From NCBI GenBank assembly GCA_902800715.1, contig CADCFN010000015.1:83459-147458 (forward strand): DNA of 64,000 nt, in the 5' to 3' direction. The stretch's first letter is position 1; every line of letters begins with the position of its first letter. Under the pieces are notes generated by a model. The model had not been told where the DNA came from and ran no database searches. It worked only from the letters and a program-made list of their open reading frames with translations. The DNA is from an uncultured Bacteroidales bacterium (GTDB lineage Bacteria > Bacteroidota > Bacteroidia > Bacteroidales > Muribaculaceae). The position numbers and the translations under genes were made by a program. This document shows, one piece after another, positions 7,650 to 14,793 of the stretch.

Positions 7650-8985
7650 AGACTATAATAAAGGAGAATCTGTCAACCCTGAAGATCTTCATGACCTAAA
7701 GGCCATTGCAGATGTGGGTATCTCTAATATTACATTAGAGGATTATCCCAATTTGCTTGTTTTCCCAGACTCCTTTGATAAGTATGATACGAATTTTGGG
7801 AAAAAGGTTATATGTAGCATTTCTGACGATGGTAAGATGCTATACACAAATAGCATTGTAGGCTTTGTTGGTAGGAATAATACCCACTTATCCATTCAAT
7901 CAAGGTTTGCCAATGATGATAAAGAAGACTTCTTTTTGCACTATATGCTCCAAAAGGTCGCAAAGATTAACTTATTTAGTCTTCAACATATGATGGATAA
8001 AGATAGTGTTTTTGATTTTCTTATATATCTCTTCCCTCTATATTTAAAGAAAGCGATCAACCAAGGTATATTTAAGAAATACGTTACCCATAAGTATAAC
8101 GATGCCAATGTTAGGGGTGTGATTGATGTCAACAGGCACATAAGGTATAATGAACCCTTCAATGGCAAAGTAGCTTATAACACCAGAGAATATGACTATG
8201 ATAATGAAGTCACACAGCTTATCAGACATACTATCGAATTCATCCGAAAGCACAAGCGAAGCGATATTCTTAAAATAGATACTGATACCAACCAAGCTGT
8301 AGCTCAAATCGTAAGTGCAACCCCATCATTTATGCCCAATCAAGTTCATCTGGTTATTAATAAGAATCTGCGACCAATAGCCCATCCTTATTATAGTGAG
8401 TATACACCACTTCAAAGACTGTGCTTGCAAATCCTTAGGCACGATGAAATAAAGTATGGCCAAAAGAAAGATGAAATATATGGTGTACTGATTGATGCTG
8501 CATGGTTATGGGAAGAATACTTAGCGATATTGTTGCACAGCCAATACATTCATTGTGTAAAGAACAAACGGCCAAAGTTTTTTCTTTTTAAACCCAAGAA
8601 TCAGCAGATAATACCGGACTTCCTTTCTTTGGATAAAAGAATTGTCGCAGATGCAAAGTACATACGATTGAATGAAAAACATTGGTTCGAGGAGGATAGT
8701 GCAAATGCTACTGCCATTTACTATAAGACCATCACTTATATGTATAGGTTTTGCTCAAAAAAAGGATATCTGTTATATCCACATCCTGAAGATAAGCCAA
8801 TGACGCCAACCACCACACTTGAAATCTTATCTGAGCAAGAAGGAATAAATGGCGGAACATTAATCAAGTTGGGATTGATAATACCTCAAGGTTGCACTGA
8901 CTTTCCACAATTTGTAGATTCAATTCGGAAAAATGAGGACAATTTTAAAATGAATCTATTTAATAATGCTACAGTTCATCTCTAA
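7588..8985 (+). CDS. mcrC: McrC-type restriction endonuclease subunit
   Basis: The 465-residue protein is the nuclease partner of McrB. The N-terminal finger-like part contacts McrB in the family. The C-terminal PD-(D/E)XK site is visible as IPDF (P343, D344), then D355 and K357 in VADAKY. The ATG at 7588 overlaps mcrB by 62 bases. No ATG lies in the next 80 codons, but a TTG at 7636 would give a 14-base overlap and may be the real start. The overlap implies translational coupling, which fits a fixed McrB:McrC ratio. The third gene overlaps its end by 20 bases. Confidence 0.92.
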   Translation: MMMRVRTKTRNQETKKLIKTEDYNKGESVNPEDLHDLKAIADVGISNITLEDYPNLLVFPDSFDKYDTNFGKKVICSISDDGKMLYTNSIVGFVGRNNTHLSIQSRFANDDKEDFFLHYMLQKVAKINLFSLQHMMDKDSVFDFLIYLFPLYLKKAINQGIFKKYVTHKYNDANVRGVIDVNRHIRYNEPFNGKVAYNTREYDYDNEVTQLIRHTIEFIRKHKRSDILKIDTDTNQAVAQIVSATPSFMPNQVHLVINKNLRPIAHPYYSEYTPLQRLCLQILRHDEIKYGQKKDEIYGVLIDAAWLWEEYLAILLHSQYIHCVKNKRPKFFLFKPKNQQIIPDFLSLDKRIVADAKYIRLNEKHWFEEDSANATAIYYKTITYMYRFCSKKGYLLYPHPEDKPMTPTTTLEILSEQEGINGGTLIKLGLIIPQGCTDFPQFVDSIRKNEDNFKMNLFNNATVHL

Positions 8986-9478
8986 TAGTGACCATTATGG
9001 GGAGGTGCTGGCGCGGGTAGCAAATGTAAAGCGCAGCCTGTGGATCGGTACGGCTGACATCAAAGACTTGCATGTCAAGGTGGGTGATACGACCAAGCCG
9101 TTTCTGGCGGTTATCGCTCTGCTGATTAGACGTGGTGTTGAGGTAAGGCTGATTCATGCTAAGGAGCCGGGGCCGAACTTCAGGGAGGACTTTGACAGGT
9201 ATCCCGTGCTGTATGACCGGTTGGAGCGGGTGCTGTGTCCCAGGGTGCATTTCAAGATGCTGGTGTTTGACTGTGAGGAGGTCTATATCGGTAGCGCCAA
9301 CCTCACGGGGGCAGGCATCGGCATGAAGAGTAGCGATAAGCGCAACTTCGAAGCCGGCATCCTTACCGATGATCCTCAAATCGTCGAGCAGGCCATGAAG
9401 CAGTTCGACAACGTCTGGATGGGCAAGCACTGCAAAACCTGCAAGCGCAAGGACTTCTGCCCAGATCCCATTGTATAA
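8966..9478 (+). CDS. Single-HKD phospholipase-D-family nuclease linked to McrBC
   Basis: The 170-residue protein has one complete HKD motif: H95, K97 and D102 in HFKMLVFD, followed by EVYIGSANLTGAG. Single-HKD members such as Nuc and BfiI dimerise to build one active site and usually cleave DNA. The C-terminus has CKTCKRKDFC, a small cysteine cluster that may bind zinc. It starts inside the last 20 bases of mcrC, so it belongs to the same operon. An extra nuclease gives the operon two different hydrolytic chemistries. Membership in a defence operon is seen; its exact role is inferred. Its GC content is higher than mcrBC, suggesting separate origin. Confidence 0.85.
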   Translation: MLQFISNSDHYGEVLARVANVKRSLWIGTADIKDLHVKVGDTTKPFLAVIALLIRRGVEVRLIHAKEPGPNFREDFDRYPVLYDRLERVLCPRVHFKMLVFDCEEVYIGSANLTGAGIGMKSSDKRNFEAGILTDDPQIVEQAMKQFDNVWMGKHCKTCKRKDFCPDPIV

Positions 9479-9512
9479 GTTTTTTCGAGAAAAATCCATC
9501 ATAAGGACGCGC

Positions 9513-9533
9513 CTCTGCCACGTTTTGGCAGAG
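9513..9533 (+). terminator. Terminator after the McrBC operon, fused to the next promoter
   Basis: Arms CTCTGCCA and TGGCAGAG, followed by GTGTGTCTTTTTC. The T-run merges with a promoter-like TTTTCTTTGCATCGTGATTA that precedes the next gene. A similar module is at 10484-10530. Confidence 0.7.
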
Positions 9534-9586
9534 TGTGTCTTTTTCTTTGCATCGTGATTATTATTAACTATTTAAAAAACAAGATT

Positions 9587-10123
9587 ATGGCAAAGACAAT
9601 TAATGATGAATTCATGCTGCAGGTAGCCACAGAGCAGGCTTGGCAAAAACTCGCCAAAGACTATGCATGGACCGAAGATCTTCTTGAGAAGTACGCAGAC
9701 AAGTTGGACTGGAAAAAGATTTCATCGAACGGGGCCATCCGTTGGACGGTGCCGATGCTCAGGAAGTTCTCCAGCAAACTTGACTGGAAAGAGTTATCGG
9801 AAAACATCAATGATGAATGGTTTACCGAGGCCCATCTAGAAGCCTTTAAGGACAAGTGGGACTGGTCGTACTTGATTTCACTGTACAAATTGTCAGATCG
9901 TTTGATCGATAAGTACACTGATTACATTGACTGGGCTGCTTTCATAGGAGCAGAAGGATCCTACCGCATCTGTGGCCTCCCCCGTGACGACAGTTTCGAC
10001 GCGATGTCATTCTATGAAAAGTACAAGGAACACATCACAATGTCGGCGTTGCATCAGTCGGACTTATGGGACAAAATCGTGGAACAACGCTGCAAGCAAC
10101 TTCTTGCCGAGATTTTATCTTAG
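9587..10123 (+). CDS. Helical repeat protein with DW-type repeats, function unknown
   Basis: The 178-residue protein (starting MAKTINDEF) is built from repeats of about 25 residues around a core like LLEKYADKLDWKKIS. Variants are LRKFSSKLDWKELS, LEAFKDKWDWSYLI and LIDKYTDYIDWAAF. Such tandem helical units usually form protein-binding solenoids. I chose the ATG at 9587 because an upstream ATG at 9533 would lie in the terminator-promoter region and encode a hydrophobic stretch unlike the rest. No enzyme motif is visible. It is the first of three genes preceded by similar promoter modules, ahead of a small protein and the FtsZ paralogue. Confidence 0.75.
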   Translation: MAKTINDEFMLQVATEQAWQKLAKDYAWTEDLLEKYADKLDWKKISSNGAIRWTVPMLRKFSSKLDWKELSENINDEWFTEAHLEAFKDKWDWSYLISLYKLSDRLIDKYTDYIDWAAFIGAEGSYRICGLPRDDSFDAMSFYEKYKEHITMSALHQSDLWDKIVEQRCKQLLAEILS

Positions 10124-10230
10124 CTCCATCAAGAAATGACTTTTCTGCGAGCATCTGCCGCAATATGACTTAGGTATGCCCTATATTTGACGCGATTATC
10201 AATTTTGTTTCACATTTAATCGCTAGCATT

Positions 10231-10452
10231 ATGAGCAAAGTTTTTAGAATTACGCCGAAGCGCACCAGGCGCGTCAATGGGCAAGTAATCACGCCCGAAA
10301 TGGTGATTACGGTAACAACCCGCCAGCACTGTCTCAATCCGTTCTACAACGGAGCTGTCGAGGTCCAGGAGCAGTACATGCGTATGTACCAGTTCGACTA
10401 CAAGAAGGCCTGCATGAGCGCCGCCGACTTCACCTACCAGGCACTCGACTAA
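10231..10452 (+). CDS. Small conserved-looking protein, function unknown
   Basis: A basic 73-residue protein beginning MSKVFRITPKRTRRVNGQVI, with a beta-rich first half (EMVITVTTR) and a helical second half ending in DFTYQALD. No signal peptide, membrane segment or known motif. It lies between the repeat protein and the FtsZ paralogue and is preceded by TATATTTGACGCGATTATC, a -7-like box at about 10182-10189. The dense spacing suggests a functional set, but no role can be assigned. Codon use resembles its neighbours, so it is probably real despite its size. Confidence 0.6.
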   Translation: MSKVFRITPKRTRRVNGQVITPEMVITVTTRQHCLNPFYNGAVEVQEQYMRMYQFDYKKACMSAADFTYQALD

Positions 10453-10483
10453 GCACTTTTTCTTCAAGAAAAACAACTTTTGA

Positions 10484-10516
10484 CTGCACCTCTGCCACGG
10501 TTTGGCAGGGGTGCAG
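10484..10516 (+). terminator. Terminator-promoter module before the FtsZ paralogue
   Basis: Arms CTGCACCTCTGCCA (10484-10497) and TGGCAGGGGTGCAG (10503-10516) pair with one G-T, followed by TTTTATTTTGCAGCGTGATT. The loop-side TCTGCCACG-TTTGGCAG matches the hairpin at 9513-9533. Confidence 0.65.
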
Positions 10517-10556
10517 TTTTATTTTGCAGCGTGATTAATAATTCTAAAGAACCATT

Positions 10557-11159
10557 ATGACAAAAATGAATTCAGATAGCCAAGAACAGGATAACTACCA
10601 GCGTAACATTATCAAGGCGATTGGCGTCGGCGGTGGTGGCATCAATGCTGTTAACCACATGTATTTACAAGGTATCGAGGGAGTAACCTTTGTTGTATTC
10701 GACACAAACAGTTATCTTCTCGACACATCACCAGTTCCCAACCGTTTTTTGCTAAGATCAGACATGACACATCGTAGTGCTGCTGAGGTGAGTGAATCCG
10801 AGATTGCTGCTCTATTTGACGATGATACCAAGATGGTCATCATTATTGTGGGCTTGGGTGGGGAGACTGGAACCGATGTGGCTCCTGTCGTGGCTCGTAT
10901 TGCTCGCGAGAAAGAGGTAACACTTACCGTTGGCGTCGTGACAATCCCCTTCCAGTTTGAGGGAACCGAAAAGATTCAAATGGCTCTTGCAGGGATCGAA
11001 GAGATGCGCAAGCATGTCGATGCTTTGTTTGTCATCAACAATGAGCACTTAACTGAAATAAACAACGACCTAGACCAAAGCAATGCATTTGCAAAATCCG
11101 ATGAAACGCTGACTACAGCTGTTCGCTCTCTCTACGAGATTATTGCAGTCAAGAATTAA
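10557..11159 (+). CDS. FtsZ/tubulin-family paralogue, GTPase half, ending at an in-frame TAA
   Basis: The 200-residue reading covers the GTPase domain of FtsZ. It has IKAIGVGGGGINAVNHM (T1 loop) near residues 20-36, VVFDTNSYLL, and the tubulin signature GLGGETGTD (usually GGGTGTG) near 99-107. LTVGVVTIPFQFEG and ALFVINNEHLTEINND follow as in FtsZ. It stops at TAA 11157-11159, exactly where FtsZ enters the T7 loop. The same frame resumes at once with LCIDFNDLRYTL, which aligns to the T7 region. So one codon appears to have become a stop. It is not the cell-division locus, as no dcw genes are near. Either a pseudogene, a real two-part protein, or a read-through product. Confidence 0.8.
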   Translation: MTKMNSDSQEQDNYQRNIIKAIGVGGGGINAVNHMYLQGIEGVTFVVFDTNSYLLDTSPVPNRFLLRSDMTHRSAAEVSESEIAALFDDDTKMVIIIVGLGGETGTDVAPVVARIAREKEVTLTVGVVTIPFQFEGTEKIQMALAGIEEMRKHVDALFVINNEHLTEINNDLDQSNAFAKSDETLTTAVRSLYEIIAVKN

Positions 11160-11558
11160 CTCTGCATAGACTTTAACGATTTGAGATATACCCTGCACAA
11201 AGGCGGTCAAGCTATGGTCTTTTCGGGCTATGCCGTGGGTGAGTGCCGCGTGACCAAGGCTCTTGAAGACGCCTTTGAATCGCCCTTGCTCAAGGACTGC
11301 GATATTTATAGTTCTAGAAAGATGATGATGAATTTCTATTACAATCCCGACAGCGAGTCTCCGCTCCTAATGGAGGAGATGAATGATGTCCAGGCATTCA
11401 TGTCCAACTTCAACCAAGACACGGATGTGATATGGGGTATGGCATACGACAACACCCTTGAGGATCAACTCAAAGTGACTGTGTTGGCTTCAGGATTCAA
11501 CGTGTCATACAAGAGCGATATAAAGCCACTAAAGAATATGCTATCACAGAATGGCTAG
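11160..11558 (+). CDS. C-terminal half of the FtsZ paralogue
   Basis: Directly after the TAA, in the same frame, the sequence reads LCIDFNDLRYTLHKGGQAM. This retains both T7-loop aspartates used for GTP hydrolysis by FtsZ but has Cys where Asn is usual. Then come YAVGECRVTKALEDAFESPLL, DTDVIWGMAYDN and LKVTVLASGF, all aligning to the FtsZ C-terminal domain. A TTG at 11181 could start an independent product of 125 residues. No C-terminal FtsA/ZipA-binding tail is visible. If translated separately, the two halves would have to re-associate, because the T7 loop completes the active site of the neighbouring subunit. Confidence 0.7.
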   Translation, partial: LCIDFNDLRYTLHKGGQAMVFSGYAVGECRVTKALEDAFESPLLKDCDIYSSRKMMMNFYYNPDSESPLLMEEMNDVQAFMSNFNQDTDVIWGMAYDNTLEDQLKVTVLASGFNVSYKSDIKPLKNMLSQNG

Positions 11559-11649
11559 ATTTTTCAGAGTACTTCCGTTATCTTTGAGGCTGAAGACAGC
11601 AGGCAACAAGTGGATCTATATGAATGATTTATTCGAGTTTTGAAGTAAA

Positions 11650-11709
11650 TAGCTCCATTAAAAAACAGCAAGTAGCTGAATGTTAGCTGCTTGCTTGTGG
11701 CGCTGGAGG
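11650..11709. repeat. Degenerate copy of the tmRNA 3' end and its terminator
   Basis: Shares TAGCTCCA-TAAAAA and TTGTGG-GCTGGAGG with 16569-16635, with a different stem between them. It may be an attachment-site remnant left by an element that inserted at tmRNA. Confidence 0.4.
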
Positions 11710-11732
11710 TTTTATCGAATGATAATACTTAC

Positions 11733-11869
11733 TAATCATGTGATAGCATAAACTAATGAAAATATTTGGTTATCAATCAGTTGCAGACTGATGATTAATT
11801 TGTCGTATCACACGATTAGTATGTTTTATCCCAAAAGGGGGGAATACAAAACGGCCCCGATTCCCCCCT
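11733..11869. repeat. Structured dispersed element, copy 2
   Basis: Closely related to 1396-1530. Terminal hairpin arms are GGGGGGAAT (11837-11845) and ATTCCCCCC (11860-11868). An inner stem ATCAGT/ACTGAT replaces GATT/AATC of copy 1. A fragment with GGGGGGAATACAA is also at 16480-16492. Confidence 0.7.
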
Positions 11870-11905
11870 CTGATATCTATCGTAATGCAATAGAAATAGG
11901 CCAAT

Positions 11906-14770
11906 TTATATGCTACTTAACGAGTCAATAAGAGTAGTAGCAACCTCAGGATGGCGGAAAGTGATGATATTGTCATCTTGCTTGTAGAAGCCAAGGGGGT
12001 TAACGTTGCCGTACCATAGACGGGAGCGGTCGATGATGGTGGCTGAAAATGATAGGCTCACTTTAATGATGATTCTTATTCCGTACTTTTCCAAGTGTTC
12101 GGTATACTCGTTCTTCTCTCTGGTCGCTACTGCAATCTTGATGCCTTTGGGAATGAGGTCAGCAAGTCGTGTGGCGACTAATGAGCGGTGGCTAAACTTT
12201 ACTTTGGGACAAATGATTATGATGGATCTTTTGGCAGAACCAAGAGATGAAATGTAACGAGTTATGAAGTTGGAGCCATTGAAAATCTGGTTTTCTGGTT
12301 CTTGAATGTCGGCGAATAGGCCATCTGGCATGAGCGAGTATCCGATGGATGCATAGCCTTTAAGTCTGCGTCGATACATAGCTTCACATACAGGAATATT
12401 AAAGTCGATATAGTCATAAATGCGCACCTCTTGTTTCCCGACGTGATCGCGATGCAGGCGACCTGCATATTGCGCGATGATACCTTTCCATGAAACTGGC
12501 AGAGCGAGAAACAATGTGTCAAGCCTGGGACGGTCAAATCCCTCGCCGATGTACTTTCCTGTGGCTATGATGACGAGAGGGTCATTGTCTGAGAGTTGAT
12601 TTAATCGTTCCATTTTCAACCTCTTCTCTTTGGTGCTCTCTGAACCTATCAGTACGATGACATTTGCGCAATGATGTTTCAGGAGATTAGCAAGTGAATC
12701 AACATGTGTTGTTAGGCTAGAAAGTACTAATGGAGTTCGCCCTTCTTTCAATGCTGTGCAAACGTCATCAACAATGAGGCGGTTACGGTATTCATCCTCT
12801 GCGAGTTGGTGAATGATTTGCATGTAGGGCAAATTCTTGTCAATAACATCGTGGTAATGTGTGAAACGGGGTACAAGCAATCTGCTAAAAGACTGCATTT
12901 GCATTTGATGCTTGGCGTCAGCTGTGTATCTAATCGGGCCGCATTGCATGAATATGATGGGCTGATGTCCATCTTTCCTTATGGGAGTCGCGGTCAGGCC
13001 ATAGACCCGATGTGCATTTGTTTCTTTCAGAACGTGCTCAAAGTTTACCGCAGACACATGATGACACTCATCGACAATCACCAAGCCGTATTCCTTGACA
13101 AACGGTTTTACCTCTCCATTGGTAATGCAAGACTGGATGAGGGCGATATCAATGAAGCCATGCAATGAGTTGCCAGCAGAACTGAGTGTGCCAATAGGGG
13201 AAGATTTCTTTGGTCTGCCTCGTTTGGGTTTGGTTTCTTTAGGTATGTATTTGATTGACAGAAACTTGCCTAATTCCTTTTTCCATTGTTCAAGGAGCGC
13301 TTTAGTATGCGTTAGAATTAGCGTATTAACTCCGTGTCTTGCAATCAGTCCTATTGCGGCAACAGTCTTACCAAAAGCCGTTGTAGCCGACATCACGCCA
13401 TTTGTATTCTCGCTTAATAGTGAAACTGCTTTTGCTTGGTCGCTGCGCAACTCTTCAGTGAAAGTGACATGAATGGGTTTCCCATGATTGGTTTTGTCGA
13501 TGATTTCATAGTTCACCTCATTGTCTTCTAGGAATTGGATGACAGCATCTTCACAACCACGAGGTAATGCCAGGTAGTCATCAATGATTTCAGCGCAAGA
13601 GATGATGCGAGGAATGTTATAGGTGGTTAGACGCATAGCCTGTCGGCTATAAAATTCTGGATTCCTGAATGAGGCGATACGCTTGAAGTGATTGATAATC
13701 TTTGCCGATAATGCCCCAATAGGAAAGTATAGCATGTTCGCTTTTACGATGGTCAGTTTGGCTGCAAAATCTCTTTTATCAATCGTTGGTGCCACAGGAG
13801 TTTCCCAAGGCTTGTTCTCGCTAGTTGTGGCAAGTGCACCAAGGGGCTGGGCACCAGCTTTTGACTGAAGCAAGATGTCAACATCTGCCTTAGCCAGTTT
13901 CTTTATTTTGAGCAAGTATTCCCATTGGTCGGGATAGGGCTCAAAATGCTCGTTCACAAATACGCTGTTTCCTTGTTTTCTTGCCTGGCCTTGTAACGGC
14001 AGTGCCACGAGGTTACCTAAGCCACCTTGTGGCAGGTAATCCTGATTTGGAAAGAAACGGTCATATGATTTGAACGAAATACAACCGTCACGATTTGTGG
14101 CTTCAGTTAGAATAGCATACCCTAACCGTCGTGCTTTGGCAGCCGAAATCGGAGCATCAAAAAATATCCAGACATGTGCCCCATTTCCTGAACGAGAACG
14201 TTCAATAGAGTAGGGGATGTTCCAACTTTTGCAGACGTTGACAAATGTCAATACATCACCTTTATAGCCATGCTCGCAGTTCTTGTCATCAAAATCGGCG
14301 CAAAGCAGATGGCAGGTATTGTCATCCTTGATGACATACAACCCCATCACATCGCGGCAATTGGGCGCTTTCCCTTCAAGATGACGATAGATGTCATTGT
14401 CAGTGAGCTTGGAGAATTGCCGGTTAGGGCATTCACTGCATTTGTATAGTCGCTTGTTGCACAGTTGCGGATTCCATTCGTTTTCACAGGCTGGTTGATA
14501 TCCACTTTTGCCATTTGAACAGTTCTGCCATCGCCGGGCAAATACATCTTCCCGTCCACGGAACAAACTACGAAACAAGGCAACCTTTTCATCCAACGAC
14601 AATCGGGTCATTGCTGGAGGAGGCAGGGACTTTTCGTGGCCTGACCTTTGTGGCTCATACTGTATCAGTCGCTGACGAAGTACCGAAATCACATCCTCAA
14701 GTTGCTTTATTCGCACTAGAAGAGCATCCCGTTCGCGCTTGAGTTCCTGATATGATATCGAATCGTTCAT
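11906..14770 (-). CDS. TOTE-type primase-SF2 helicase with a C-terminal PLD-like domain
   Basis: The 954-residue protein has four parts. A coiled coil occupies residues ~8-45. An archaeo-eukaryotic-primase domain of the TOTE conflict-system type carries acidic residues D159 and D161 (ADFDD) and H199 in SGNGAHVW. An SF2 helicase core has K468 in AFGKT, DECH at 567-570 and LTATP, and a RAD3/UvsW-like second lobe has GEGFDRP and QYAGRLHR. A C-terminal PLD-like domain ends in RLWYGNVNPLGF, but where an HxK is expected it reads FSA, so the nuclease site looks dead. TOTE systems are proposed conflict or defence systems. The next gene is 23 bases upstream on the same strand, so the two are probably co-transcribed. 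Confidence 0.88.
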   Translation of the reverse strand: MNDSISYQELKRERDALLVRIKQLEDVISVLRQRLIQYEPQRSGHEKSLPPPAMTRLSLDEKVALFRSLFRGREDVFARRWQNCSNGKSGYQPACENEWNPQLCNKRLYKCSECPNRQFSKLTDNDIYRHLEGKAPNCRDVMGLYVIKDDNTCHLLCADFDDKNCEHGYKGDVLTFVNVCKSWNIPYSIERSRSGNGAHVWIFFDAPISAAKARRLGYAILTEATNRDGCISFKSYDRFFPNQDYLPQGGLGNLVALPLQGQARKQGNSVFVNEHFEPYPDQWEYLLKIKKLAKADVDILLQSKAGAQPLGALATTSENKPWETPVAPTIDKRDFAAKLTIVKANMLYFPIGALSAKIINHFKRIASFRNPEFYSRQAMRLTTYNIPRIISCAEIIDDYLALPRGCEDAVIQFLEDNEVNYEIIDKTNHGKPIHVTFTEELRSDQAKAVSLLSENTNGVMSATTAFGKTVAAIGLIARHGVNTLILTHTKALLEQWKKELGKFLSIKYIPKETKPKRGRPKKSSPIGTLSSAGNSLHGFIDIALIQSCITNGEVKPFVKEYGLVIVDECHHVSAVNFEHVLKETNAHRVYGLTATPIRKDGHQPIIFMQCGPIRYTADAKHQMQMQSFSRLLVPRFTHYHDVIDKNLPYMQIIHQLAEDEYRNRLIVDDVCTALKEGRTPLVLSSLTTHVDSLANLLKHHCANVIVLIGSESTKEKRLKMERLNQLSDNDPLVIIATGKYIGEGFDRPRLDTLFLALPVSWKGIIAQYAGRLHRDHVGKQEVRIYDYIDFNIPVCEAMYRRRLKGYASIGYSLMPDGLFADIQEPENQIFNGSNFITRYISSLGSAKRSIIIICPKVKFSHRSLVATRLADLIPKGIKIAVATREKNEYTEHLEKYGIRIIIKVSLSFSATIIDRSRLWYGNVNPLGFYKQDDNIITFRHPEVATTLIDSLSSI

Positions 14771-14793
14771 GAAAAGCTTTCCATTGGAGACAA

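Larger units (their letters stand above)
11559..11905. other. Gene-free stretch with an att-like block and structured element copy 2
   Basis: From left to right: a block at 11650-11709 resembling the tmRNA terminator and 3' end, including a hairpin AGCAAGTAGCT/AGCTGCTTGCT; the structured element at 11733-11869; and the short 3' flank of the TOTE gene. No open reading frame is supported. Confidence 0.7.

Noticed and set aside
10557-11558. The cell-division ftsZ gene itself
   Set aside because: Divergent tubulin signature, an in-frame stop, no C-terminal tail and no division cluster around it; it is a paralogue.
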